Positions 44,124 to 56,248 of a stretch of 64,000 bases of DNA are shown here, in pieces. Position 1 is the stretch's first letter. Each line of letters begins with the position of its first letter. The notes beneath the pieces were generated by a model, which ran no database searches, was not told the DNA's origin, and worked only from the letters and a program-made list of their open reading frames with translations. A program made the position numbers and the translations under genes. Origin of the DNA: Sipunculus nudus (lineage: Eukaryota > Annelida > Sipuncula > Golfingiida > Sipunculidae); assembly GCA_026874595.1 (NCBI GenBank), contig CM049309.1, positions 2,890,076-2,954,075 on the forward strand. The letters are read 5' to 3'.

Positions 44124-47100
44124 TTAAAAGAAAAGAAATTGCATGGGTTTTTTTTCATTTTACAGCCAAGCTCACCAGGTTTATACATTATTACTTTAAC
44201 TGGCTGGATACATCAGAATACCAATCACTGTCAGAAGACCAATATGGTCATTAATGGCTCTGACAAGATGTAATACAATTACTGATGCTGCTGGCAAGAA
44301 CTGATACAATTATCAGTGACTTTGATGTGATTTGTATCAATTTTACTACAGTTTTCATGAAGTTATATTGCAAACTGAAGAAAATTTTATAAAATTCTTA
44401 ATCCTTATTCCACAGAAAATAATGCAGCAAACATTCTGATATTTTATGAAGAAATTTCAGGGAAATTTGATACAATTAAAACATGCAGTGTCTTTTCTTT
44501 ATTTCATTATAGGGGCCTCATCATCTATCTGACCTTCATAAACTAAAGGTAAATCCCTTGGAGCTTTTGAAAAAATAGGCCAGAAAACTTGGATATAACC
44601 ACACACAGACTGCTTGTTTTGTATATACCAACATGTTTATAATATGTAGGGGCCTGTCAAAATATACAAAAAATATTTGACAAGGGCATCTGGTGGCAAC
44701 CCAAATAAGCCAGAGCTTTGCAAATGGCGTTTTGCACAAGTGACCTTTCCACTTGCATATATGTAACCGACCACCTTATGTTATATGTTGTTCCCATTTG
44801 TCATCATTGCTGTATTTACAGGCAGGTTGTTGATAAACATGTTCATTTATCCTTCATGAATGCATTATAAAAACATTTAATAACCAGAATTACCCTTAGA
44901 TCGTTAATGTATACACAGAGGAAGCCAAAAATCACATAAATCCTTTTTCAAAAGGTAAATGATTTGGCAGCTTTAAGCATTATTTAGTTCACAGTAAAAA
45001 AACAAGTGATGTTATTCAGATTTGCACATACTTCACATTTCTCATGGATAAAATTTTTTTTTTTGGTGAATGTGAACCAGTATTCACACTGCAAACTGCT
45101 CCTAAAAATAATCATTATATATGTATTAAACTGTGACTAATTCACTCATATAGGTATTTTAAAGATTTTCTCCATTTTTTTTTTCAGAGTCCATGCAGCA
45201 ATTTTTTTTATGTGGCCTATTGTTGATTTGTTTGAACCCAATGATTTCTTTAAATAGTGAATTACTTTTAAATAAATTTTTCTCTCTTGTCATAAAAATA
45301 TCTTTATTTTATCAATAACCCCATGCTGATAAATGATATAAACACTTTTCCTAAAACCCAGATTTACATATATTATGTGTTGTTTGATACTAAACTCTGT
45401 TCCACCAACCTATGTCCAATAGTTTTTTGGAGATAACTTTCTTCAAAGTTTATATTTTTCTATTTTATCAGAGCAAACTACACATGGAAGTGACAGCTTA
45501 ATATGGTAATTAAGAATTTTAAATTAATCTCAAGTTCATCTTTAACCACTTTTTCATCTCTTCACAATGATCTGGCAATTAAATCAGATATGTCATTGCA
45601 TTAGTTGCCGTTTTTGTTTTGGCTAGTTATAATTTTTTACATTACATCATCCAATCAGCAGCTGTCTATGTGACTGTTTTTTTATGTGACCAATGACCTT
45701 GATTGCAATAAGTGGGTCTAATATGTTCTAATATGTAGACTGATTTCTCATAGTTTTAAATAATTCTGTTCCTTAAATATATAGGAAGGTAGGTATTTAT
45801 TGACCTTATTGAAAATAAGGCCATATATTTTTTCTCTTGAGATGTAACTAATGAACATATTCATAGCATAAAACAGGTTAACATGAGGGGGATGATACAG
45901 ATGATTAATAAACATACAAAAGACAGCAGATTACTTCTGAATTATTTTTGTCATAGCTTGGCTATCTTTAGAAAAAATATATGAAAAGTACAGGATCCCT
46001 CTTTTGTTATGTACATGTGTAAATATTTTTTTTAATATTTTTTTTTTACCCTCAATAAAATTTCCCTCAGTAATTAGTTGACAAAAAAGCTAAAAGTCAT
46101 TAATTCTTTTTTAATTGTTGCATCTTGAAAAAGCAGCAAATGATTTTACTTAATTTATTCATATAAACAGCTATATTTAAATCTTTTCAATCCAATATAA
46201 AGCCTCTGCCTTCCACTTTTTATGTCATGTTTTATGAAGGTTTCTGTAAAAAAACATGTTAAAAAAATTCGCTTTAAAAAATGTGGATTGATTTGCAGTC
46301 TTGTTGCTGCATGCTAAAGACAGGCTTGATTTGACTTTGATTGACAGGACAACTATATGACAATAAAGAACTGATTTTAATTTGATATAATGACTACATG
46401 TATTGTGACCATACACATGGTACCTTTTTCAATTTAGTTTTGTATAAACACAGAATAACAGGGTTTTTTTATTGCTCATCTATCAGCCAAAGCTATTTCT
46501 TGTTTAAAACTGAATTTAAAGTTTTGTTTAAAACTTAATCTTTAATTTGTGGAAGACAGAAAAAAAATGATACAGAAGCAAAAATAAATTTAGGATATTG
46601 CTATTTAGGATAACATGAGCAGATAACATGTGGCTTGCTAAGTTAATTCTCAAATGTTTACACATTTCAAATATGATAAAAAAAACAAATTTGGGGAATT
46701 TATGTCCTCTGCTTCCGCCTCTTGTTGCCCCCTTTTGCCATCAAATTATGTTTTAGTATTTATTTTCCCCTGAAGATGTCTCCACGTCATAGTGCCTGTG
46801 TGTTAGTTTTCATTGTCCCCTGAAGATGTTTCCACATGTCATAATTTTTTTGTGAATTGGGAAAAAAATGAAAATTTGTGTTTGTTTTTGAGCTGGTGAT
46901 AATAAATTTTCAGACAGACACTCCACAACCAATCCCAACCAAGGTATGCATAAGAGCAATCACTGACCAAAATTTGAATGAAATAGGAGAATATTTAGGA
47001 AAGATATTGGATGGAAATTACAACCTGATGGACAGACAATTCATCAAACATTTGCAGATTTGATAGAACAATATGTGTTACATTTAAAGAGACATATAAG

Positions 47101-47711
47101 TCATGAGGTTTAAAATGAATTTAATACAAATTTAGGACTGATTTTAAATGTACGCTTTTTGTCAGGAATGCCACCTTGATTGCTATCATAGCATCTGTAT
47201 AGATGCTCTTGCCTATTTTGACATTGGGTAATTTATGCCATTGCTTCATTTCTGCTAATGATGAAAATATTACTGATCATATTCTGTCAATTCTTTTGGA
47301 AAGAAAAAGTTCTTATATGAAGGGTCTATCACATGGTGAATGCTTTACTGTTTCGAATTGTCCCAAGATTTATACAAATTATTTTCAAAATTGTAAAATA
47401 TATGTGTTATGAATATAAAAAAAAAAGCCAAATCTAAGAAAATGTGAACAGTATGGAATCTCAATATCTACAATGTCCTGCCAAATTAATCTTTGGAACT
47501 GTGTCTAGCTGTGCCGCCTCCCATGGGAGGAGTGGCATATTGAATACAACTCAATTTGGCTGAAACTATAACCTAATCATGAAATCCAGTGATCAAACTT
47601 TGGACTTCTACTTTGATTGGACTGATCCATGGAATCCTGCAGCTGTAACTACATTAAGGCCATGACATTTACTTTTACAAATACTACACCCACATATATA
47701 TAAGGCATGAT
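44124..47711. other. No gene seen
   Basis: 3.6 kb of AT-rich sequence with long A and T runs. Short frames only, no recognised domain or repeat. Confidence 0.4.
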
Positions 47712-49359
47712 CAGAACAGCACTATGTGAGTAGCTGTTACTACAGCAGATGTACCTAGGGTATGATCAGGATGGCCATATGTGAGGAGCTGTTACTACAG
47801 GATGGCGCCATGTGAGTAGCTGTTACTACAGCAGATATACTGTGGGTATGATCAGGATGGCACCATGTGAGCAGCTGTTACTACAGCAGATATACTGTGG
47901 GTATGATCAGGATGGCACCATGTGAGCAGCTGTTACTACAGCAGATATACTGTGGGTATGATCAGGATGGCACCATGTGAGCAGCTGTTACTACAGCAGA
48001 TATACTGTGGGTATGATCAGGATGGCACCATGTGAGCAGCTGTTACTACAGCAGATATACTGTGGGTATGATCAGGATGGCACCATGTGAGCAGCTGTTA
48101 CTACAGCAGATATACTGTGGGTATGATCAGGATGGAACCATGTGAGCAGCTGTTACTACAGCAGATATACTGTGGGTATGATCAGGATGGCACCATGTGA
48201 GCAGCTGTTACTTCAGCAGATATACTGTGGGTATGATCAGGATGGCACCATGTGAGCAGCTGTTACTACAGCAGATATACTGTGGGTATGATCAGGATGG
48301 CACCATGTGAGCAGCTGTTACTTCAGCAGATATACTGTGGGTATGATCAGGATGGCACCATGTGGCAGCTGTTACTACAGCAGATATACTTTGGGTATTG
48401 TCAGAATGGCACCATGTGAGTAGCTGTTACTACAGCAGATATACTGTGGGTATTGTCAGGACGGCACCATGTGAGTAGCTGTTACTACAGCAGAAAGACT
48501 GGGTATTGTCAGGATGGCACCATATGAGTACCTGTTACTACAGCAGATATACTGTGGGTATTGTCAGGACAGCACCATATGAGTAGCTGTTACTACAGCA
48601 GAAAGACTGGGTATTGTCAGGACGGCACCATGTGAGTAGCTGTTACTACAGCAGAAAGACTGGGTATTGTCAGGATGGCACCATATGAGTACCTGTTACT
48701 ACAGCAGATATACTGTGGGTATTGTCAGGACAGCACCATATGAGTAGCTGTTACTACAGCAGAAAGACTGGGTATTGTCAGGATGGCACCATATGAGTAC
48801 CTGTTACTACAGCAGAAAGACTGTGGGTATTTTCAGGATGGCACCATGTGAGTAGCTGTTACTACAGCAGATATACTGTGGGTATTGTCAGGATGGCACA
48901 ATGTGAGCAGCTGTTACTAAAGCAGATATAATGTGGGTATGATCAGGATGGCACCATGTGAGTAGCTGTTACTAAAGCAGATATACTGTGGGTATGATCA
49001 GGATGGCACAATGTGAGCAGCTGTTACTAAAGCAGATATAATGTGGGTATGATCAGGATGGCAACATCTGAGTAGCTGTTACTACAGCAAATATACTGTG
49101 GGTATTGTCAGGATGGCACCAAGTGAGTAGCTGTTACTACAGCAGAAAACTGTGGATATGGTCAGGACAGCACAATGTGAGTAGCTGTTATTACAGCAGA
49201 AATACTGTCAGAATTGTCAGCATGGCACATTGTGAGTAGCTGTTACTACAGCAATAATACTGTGGGTATTGTCAGCATGGCACATAGTGAATAGCTGTTA
49301 CTGCAGCAGAAATACTGTGGATATTGTCAGGACGGCACCATGTGAGTAGCTGTTACTAA
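47712..49359. repeat. 55-bp satellite array, about 30 copies
   Basis: The unit is GATCAGGATGGCACCATGTG, AGCAGCTGTTACTACAGCAG, ATATACTGTGGGTAT. Spacing is exactly 55 bp in the core (47846, 47901, 47956, 48011 and on). About nine units from 47846 to 48350 are almost identical. The flanks are diverged and include a shorter variant with 'gaaagactgggtattgtcagg' arranged in a higher-order pattern (48500-48830). Each unit contains GCTGT-TACT-ACAGC, a 5-bp stem with a 4-nt loop. There is no through-running frame. Confidence 0.95.
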
Positions 49360-49416
49360 ATCTGTATGCATTAGGCATGATCGGTAAGGCACATTATGAG
49401 TGCATAAAACTTTTAG

Positions 49417-50025
49417 AATACGGGATATGGCTAATGCAGCTTCTCGTGTAGATGCAGGAGAAAAAAGACTGGCTGGCGCAGCCGGAAGCCTGTTTGTGCA
49501 GGCAAGCGTGATTCAGCCGGATACTCATTAACACAGACGAAACTGACAGTCCCAACTTTGTTAGATTATACGCACTATGGAATAGCTTTAATTAATATTA
49601 TCATTGAATAAATACAAGGTTACAATTGTTTCGTACCATAACGTATCATAATTCAAGGAAACTTGCAAAATATGACATTTATCAATGACAAAAGACCCTG
49701 TGTACGTTTCCCTTATATCATCCGCTACAAGGCAGTTGATTCAAGATCAAATTCTAATGCAAACCGTGCCAAATGCAGAATTTTCTTATGTCTCTTCAAG
49801 TTCTGTATTATGGTTTAACACACAAAATAAATATGATGAATAATAAGTAGCAGGATGATCGGCAATTAAAAACACAATGTCCAGTGCCCACACTGCCATG
49901 TTAAATAAATAGGATGGTCAGGCTGAACGCTAGGGGGCACTAGTTGTTTGCCTGCAGTTTTTCAAGCAGGCAGTCATTTACTGCCTCCACACACGAGAGT
50001 ATCGGTATAAGCGATATCCCGTATT
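49417..50025. mobile_element. TIR element (about 610 bp), non-autonomous
   Basis: The left end AATACGGGATATGGCTAAT and the inverted right end AATACGGGATATCGCTTAT match in 16 of 19 positions. A further shared block, TCTCGTGT, lies 20-30 bp further in on both sides. If the element starts at CGGGATAT, TA flanks both ends, which fits a TA-targeting family. It lies between the 55-bp satellite and an H1 fragment and has higher GC than its surroundings. It has no frame for a transposase. Confidence 0.65.
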
Positions 50026-50360
50026 AAAGCTTAAAGAATATGGGTAACAGAGACCTTACTCCAGGTTTCCATGGAGACTTTTCATGGACCTCTCTGGATG
50101 CATTGTAAGAAGATTCCAGGTGCAGCAGTTCCGATTTGTGCCCTGTTAACAGATGACCACATCTTTTAAGGTCTCAAAAACAGAGAAAAAAAAAGTAAAA
50201 AATAAATAAAATACAGCTAGGTGGCGCCATCAGTCTGCAGAAACTGATGAAACATTCCATGACAAATATCCATGCATGGTGATCAATGCATAAAATGTTC
50301 AGATACTGGAGCTTTTGTATCAAATTTTTCATTTTTCTTGGGGGGGGGGGGGGTACTTCA
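50026..50360 (+). repeat. H1 type-a unit fragment with 14-G run
   Basis: Begins at the edge of the TIR element with 'gcttaaagaatatgggtaac' and runs through the 'aggtctcaaaaa' and GGTGGCGCCAT segments to a 14-G run (50340-50353). Both H1 ends are missing. Confidence 0.7.
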
Positions 50361-50559
50361 GGTTTCAAACTTGAATAATTCATATAAGGTCGAAAAAATC
50401 ATTCTGGTCTGACCAAATCCTAATCAGGTTAGGAGGCCCATACACTTCCCATATAAATTATAATCATTTTTCAAATATTGCAAACACATATCAGGTGTGT
50501 GAAATTAAAAATGAAAAAAAAAAAAAATAAACTAGACAACCATAGGTCAAATGCTTGCC

Positions 50560-51545
50560 AGAAATTGAAATGATAGACAGACAGACAGATAGAAGATACT
50601 GTCAGTTTTCTATTATGGAATGATTCTCAGGGCCATTGCTGAGTAGTTGTGCCCCATAGAATAACTAATCAGACAAAGAACAAGCAGGCAGACAAAGCTG
50701 ACAACAAATGACGTACAGACAGACATACTGACAATGTGAGACAAGATTGACACCAGATGACTTTACCTAGTTATGGAGAAGGATCAGAGGAAGAAAATAA
50801 GTTATATTTTATGTAATTGCAGTTTGTGGTTTTGGAGATATGGCAAAATAATATTTAATTGGGGATGTTCGACTGCAGCGCCCTCTAGTGGGCATATCCT
50901 AAAGATGACAACTGGGTTTTGTGATATTAGTGTATGATATAAGATATTTCAAGTTTAAAAGGATTCCTCCAAATCTCTGGCCTATTGAATGCCAAATGAG
51001 AGATTCAAGAATGAGCAAGCAGGTGAATTTGAGGAAAAATGACAGACAGACATGCTGACAAAGTGACACAAGAATGAGACCAGTTGACTTACTCAGGTTA
51101 TTAAGAAGAACCGGAGGAAGAAAATAAGCCATAGTTTCTGTAATTGAGGTTTTATAGTTATGGAGATATGGCTAAAATATGATATGTAGGTTAGGGTTGA
51201 GTTCAGCACCCCCTAGCAGCCATATCCAGAAAATGAAAAATATGTTTCGAGGTATTAGTGTAAAACATAATATGTACTAGGATTCTTTCAAAACTGTGGC
51301 CTGTAGAATACTATATGTGAGACGCAAGAGCAAGCAGGTGAATTTGAGGACAACTGACAAACAGACAGACACACTGACAAAGTGACACAAGATTATAACA
51401 AGATGACTTAACCAGATTATGGAGAAGAATCAGAGGAAGAAAATAAGCTATAGTTTATAATTATGGCTATGGCTTATAATTTTGGAGATATGGCCAAAAC
51501 ATGATATGTTGAGAGGTGGGCATCCAGCGCCTCCTAGCGGCCATA
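50560..51545 (+). repeat. Three tandem units of about 320 bp with GACA runs and 'gcgccctctagtggg' motif
   Basis: Three units share 'cagaggaagaaaataag' (about 50785, 51110 and 51431), a GACAGACAGACA run before it and a C-rich end motif (CAGCGCCCTCTAGTGGGCAT, CAGCACCCCCTAGCAGCCAT, CAGCGCCTCCTAGCGGCCAT). H1 copy B begins directly after the last unit. Confidence 0.7.
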
Positions 51546-51549
51546 TTAA

Positions 51550-54500
51550 AACAAGTGACCAATGGGTCATGACGCTCAGCTGACTGGGAAGAGATTCGCA
51601 AAAGGAAATTTTATCATCAGAATGGTAGTATATACCCATTCAACTGAAGCATCAAACAGATTAACCAACAGGCCAAGATTTAGTCTGTATTTATATATCT
51701 CAAAAATAGAGAAAAATGTGTAAACTTTTAAAACTAGAATACGGGTAACCGACAAGTGACTACATGTATCTGCCAAAATCGGATAGTGAGGCATGGATTG
51801 AGTGGCAAGGGGAAATAGAGTGAGGTATGTTGCATATTAGCATGGATGTCTGCAGCCTAAATGTGTATGTAGGTTGTGCCACCTACCACAAATCCAGAAA
51901 GCTGTCCAAGTTGTATACACCTGCAAAATTTTAGGCAGAAAAGTCAAACCACTACATGTATATGAGCGATTTTTGCCCATGGCAGACAAACAGACAAACA
52001 CTGTGCAAAAATCTTTGCAGGTAACCCCTCCAGTTTTGTGTATGATAAAGACCTATGTAAGATCTAAAACACATGCACAATTTTGGCCCAATCGGTCAAA
52101 TGGTTCCTGAGATATGAGCTTGGATGTGTCCAGCGTTAACTAGAATGTAGGTGGCTCCACCTGTCATAAAATCAAGAAAACTGTCCGCGATGTATAAACC
52201 TGCAAAATTTTAGGCAGTTATGTCGAACCACTACAGAGAAATGAGTAATTTTAGGCCACGGCAGACTAACAGACAGACGCTGTGCAAACATTGTTACAGG
52301 TGGCACCACCATTTTTTGTGTATGTTACAGAGCTATCAAAGGGCTACATTTGTATAAATTTTATTTCCTGATCGGTCAAATGGTTCCCGAGATATAAGCT
52401 TGGATGTCATCAGTGTGAACGTGAACGTAGGTGGCGCCACCTGTCATAAAATCAAGAAAGCTATCCTGGATGTATACACATGACAAATTTCAGGTGAATT
52501 AGTCAATTCACTGCAGAGATATGAGTGATTTTAACCCAAGGCAGATGAACAGATGGACACTGTGCAAACATGGTTACAGGTGGCGCCACCATTTTTTGTG
52601 TATGTTATAAAGCAATCCAAGGGCTACATTTGTATCAATTTTATTTCCTGATCGGTCAAACGGTTCCCGAGATATGAGGGTTTATGAGTGGAAACAGACC
52701 CACAAATGGACACTGGATAGACAGGAAAGGTCAGAGGTCAATGCAAATTGGTTAGGCACCAGTTCACATGTGACCAGATAATAGGTGTAAGTTTGGGAAA
52801 ATCGGTCCATTAGTCTCCGAGGAGCTGCGGCGGAGGAACTCGGTCAAAAACATAGTATCCGCAAAACTTCGTTTTGGCGGATACAAAAATACAGGTGGCT
52901 CCACCAGTCTGCAGAAACTAATAAAAACACTTAATGGTCAATATCCATGCAAAAAATCATGGTGATCTCTGCATTAGTTGTTCAGATACTTCAGTTTTTG
53001 TATCAAATTGTCCATTATTCTGAGGGATACTTCGGAGTCCTATAGCTTGAAGGATATGGGTAACACAGACCTAATTTCAAGTTTCCACAGGCACCTTTCA
53101 TGGGCCTCCTTGCATGACAAGAATGAAGGTTCTAGGTCCAGTTGTTGCGATTTGTACCCTGTTGACAGATGTTCATATCTTTAAAGGTCTCAAAAATACA
53201 GAAAAATTTCGTAAAAAAAAACGAACAAATACAGGTGGTGCCACCAGTCTACAGAAACTTATGAACCACTCCATGATCAATATCCATGCAAACAATTATG
53301 GTTATCTCTGCATTAGTTGTTCAGATACTTTAGCTTTTGTATCAAATTTTCCATTATTCTGAGCTGTACTTTGGAGTACCATAGCTCAAAGGATATGGGT
53401 AACAGAGACCAAATTTCAGGTTTCCATGGAGACTTATCATGGGTCTCCCTGTGTGTCAAGAACGAAGATTCTAGGTCCAGTCGTTACGATTTGTACCCTG
53501 TTGACAGATAACTACATCCTTAAAGGTCTCAAAAATGGAGAAAACAATTCGTGAACATTGAAAAATACAGGTGGCGCCACCAGTCTGCACAAACTGATGA
53601 AACATCTCATGATCAATATGTATGACCATCAGTGATGTAGTTAATGAGATATTGAAGTTTTTGTATGAAATTTTTGACTATTCTGGGGGGTAATTTTTGG
53701 CCCCATAGCTCAAAGGATATGGGTAACAGAGACCTAATTTCTGGTTTCCATTGAGACTTTTCATAGGTCTCTCAGTGTGTCGAAAATGAAGATTCTAGGT
53801 CCAGTCGTTACGATTTGTGCCACGCTAACAGATGACAGCATCCTCAAAGGTCTCAAAAACAGAGGAAAAAATCGTAAAAAATCAAACAGTACAGGTGGCG
53901 CCACCAGTCTGCAGGAACTGATGGAACATTTCATAATCAATATGTATGCCAAAAATGAAGACCATCAGTGATGTAGTTATTGAGATATTGAAGTTTTTGT
54001 ATGAATTTTTTTACTATTCTGGGGGGTACTTTGGGGCCCCATAGCTCAAAGGATATGGGTAACAGAGACCTAATTTCTGGTTTCCAAGGAGATTTTTCAT
54101 GGACCTCTCAGTGTGTCAAGAATTAAGATTCTAAGTCCAGTCTTTATGATTTGTGCCTTGTTAACAGATGTTCACATTTTTAAAGGTCTCAAAAATAGAG
54201 AAAAAAATTCGTAAAAAATCGAAAAATACAGGTGGCGCCACCAGTCTGCAGGAAGTGATGTAACATCTCATGATCAATATGTATGCCAAAAATCATGACC
54301 ATCAGTCAAGTAGTTAATGATATATTGAAGTTTTTGTATGAAATTTTTGACTTTTCTGGGGGGTACTTTGGGGCCACATAGCTCGAAGGATATGGGTAAC
54401 AGAGACCTAATTTCTGGTTTCCAAGGAGATTTTTTATGGACCTCTCAGAATCCCAAGTTACAAGGTTCTAGGTCCAGCGGTTACGATTTGTGCCTGGTTA

Positions 54501-54579
54501 ACGGACGGACAGACGGACGACGGACAAAGAGTGATCGCTATAGCTCAGATGACTTTCAGTCAGCTGAGCTAAAAATGAA
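51550..54579 (+). mobile_element. H1 element copy B, near-identical to 15201-18637 but one unit shorter
   Basis: Same 5' end (palindrome with one mismatch, TGACCAATGGGTCA, then GCTCAGCTGACTG) and same 3' end (CAGTCAGCTGAGCTAAAAATGAA) as copy A, with different flanks on both sides. It contains five internal type-a units against six in copy A. The missing 348 bp correspond to a hybrid of units 1 and 2 at about 53164-53172. The ACGG tract is also shorter. The hairpin of copy A is kept at 52855-52884. Differences elsewhere are a few per hundred bases by eye. Confidence 0.75.
52855..52884. repeat. Strong hairpin in H1 copy B
   Basis: Identical to the hairpin at 16516-16545. Confidence 0.85.
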
Positions 54580-55200
54580 AAAACTATTTTGAGATACTTG
54601 TGTAGGACTTAAGATATGTCAGTTTCAAAAAGATTCATGCAACACTGTGGCCTCCAGGGCAAGATGAATGAAATCTCAAAATATCTCGTTTGACGAGATA
54701 TTATACTAGATATTGCAAGACTTGTAATGCAGCCTTTAGGTACTAATTGAATGCTACCTAATGCAAAAAACTAGACCTCTGTAGCTTTAAAATTGACAAA
54801 GTTAGAAAAATAAGACCACTCATTTTGTAATATCAGCACTTTTCCTCAACAATGTGTTACCATGGTTACCGCAAATTGAATCAGCTACACACCAGAAGAC
54901 AGGCCTTGGAAAGACAATTAATTGAGTTACTGTTGAAGTAGATATGACTAATAGTAACACAGATATGAAGAAAAAACCTTTTGTGTACTTTTGATGACCT
55001 TGACCTTTGACCTGTATTGACCAAAAACAATAGGCTCCTGTCATTTTAAATTTTCCATCAACTGTGTAAGTTTGAAAGGGATTGCTGCAAAACTGTAACC
55101 TGTTGAGAGGGAACAGACAAACAAACAGACAGACAGACAGACATCCGCGACTGACCAACCAGCTTGCCGAAATCGGAGATTTCCGGCAAGCAAAACTTGC
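54580..55200 (+). repeat. Repeat with a triple AGGTCA site, GACA run and terminal hairpin
   Basis: 54995-55013 reads TGACCTTGACCTTTGACCT, which is three direct AGGTCA half-sites on the minus strand. It is followed by ACAGACAGACAGACAGACAT (55124-55143) and a hairpin at 55162-55191 (GCTTGCCGAAATC, loop GGA, GATTTCCGGCAAGC, one bulge). The order of tetranucleotide run then hairpin then A-rich end resembles H1 and H2 ends but with different sequence, suggesting a third family. Confidence 0.55.
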
Positions 55201-55819
55201 ATAAATCATCCAATTATAACTAAAACCTCAGGAGACTCATAAGAAACACCTGCAATTATAAATGCAAGAAGAACTATTTGAGATTTCACATCACATGAGA
55301 ATTTGAACTGAAAAATGTTTTAAAACCCATAAAAATCATTCAAGTGTAACCAAAATGCAATCAGGCCATGAGGCCTATCAGGTACACTTACAATGTTAAT
55401 TGGAGGTGAATATGAGTTTTAGTTTTTGAAATATTGGTACATTAATCAAATGTAAAATTTAGAATCAAATAATTCATAAAAATAAGAAAAATCATTCAAG
55501 TATGACCAAAACCTAACCAGCTCTGTAGACCGATGCCATTATAATTAGAAGCTGATTCAAGGATAATTTATTAGGATACTGCTACACAAAGGAATTGTTT
55601 ATGGTTGGATGGACAGACAGATGAGATCACTATATCCCCTACTCCACTGAGGCAGTTGATAATAAAGAAGTTTTTACCCGTATTCAGAAATTAGGTCCTC
55701 ATCACCTTGTGTATGCTCTCTGGTGAGAATTCCATCAAATCTCAATTTTTTAAAAGTTTTTGAGTATATAAAAATTTTTCTAAGGACAATCATCCATGCC
55801 TTTTTTTACTCACTGCAAG
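55201..55819. other. No gene seen
   Basis: AT-rich sequence leading to a polypyrimidine tract (TTTTTTTACTCACTGCAAG) just before the candidate exon. Confidence 0.4.
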
Positions 55820-56248
55820 TGAAACAACAAAGATTTTTGTCAGGATGCATCACAGAATTACACAGGCAGATGATGAAGGGAGAGAGGATGAAGAGGCTGA
55901 GGGGACTCCTGCCTGTAACTAACATGCCATGGAATGAGGAAGGATTCTTAAAAGCGCCCCGGATGGTGTTGAAATACCAACATCTTGTGAAGGAGTTTGA
56001 ACTCTCTTGAGAAAGAATTCACAATTTCTTCAGAAGCTTTTTTTACTGTAGACCAATGTAGGTTTGGAGAACACATTCACATGGTCCTTGAAGAGGGCTC
56101 AGTGTTGCTACCTGTAAATCACCTGAACTTGCAAATCAAGTTCATGCGGTTCATTTTGCAAGATGTTAACATACAGTGGGAAGATACTTATACCCATGGC
56201 AACAGCTTATATTTGGGAAGATTACAGTTTTTACGGTGCATGCTCTAA
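55820..56248 (+). pseudogene. Unrecognised candidate exon(s) or decayed coding block
   Basis: After a good acceptor-like tract (TTTTTTTACTCACTGCAAG), a frame of about 63 codons (VKQQRFLSGC... to KEFELS, stop at 56008-56010) has protein-like composition with mixed charged and aromatic residues. A second frame, shifted by one base, is open from about 55996 to 56248 (LEKEFTISSEAFF..., then VLEEGSVLLPVNHLNLQIKF) and could continue it. A further acceptor-like site (TTTTTTTACTGTAG, ending 56051) lies before its main part. The two frames could be two exons, or one gene fragment with a one-base insertion near 56000. I do not recognise the family. GC is higher than in the neighbours, but neither frame is long enough to exclude chance. 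Confidence 0.25.

Noticed and set aside
47712-49359. CRISPR-like regular array
   Set aside because: Whole units repeat without unique spacers, and the context is eukaryotic, so it is a satellite. The same applies to the 77-bp array at 37834-38372.
54820-55209. 129-codon minus-strand open frame
   Set aside because: It runs through the GACA tract, the hairpin and the DR1 unit of a dispersed repeat, and its cysteine/leucine/valine-rich stretch is the translated tetranucleotide tract.
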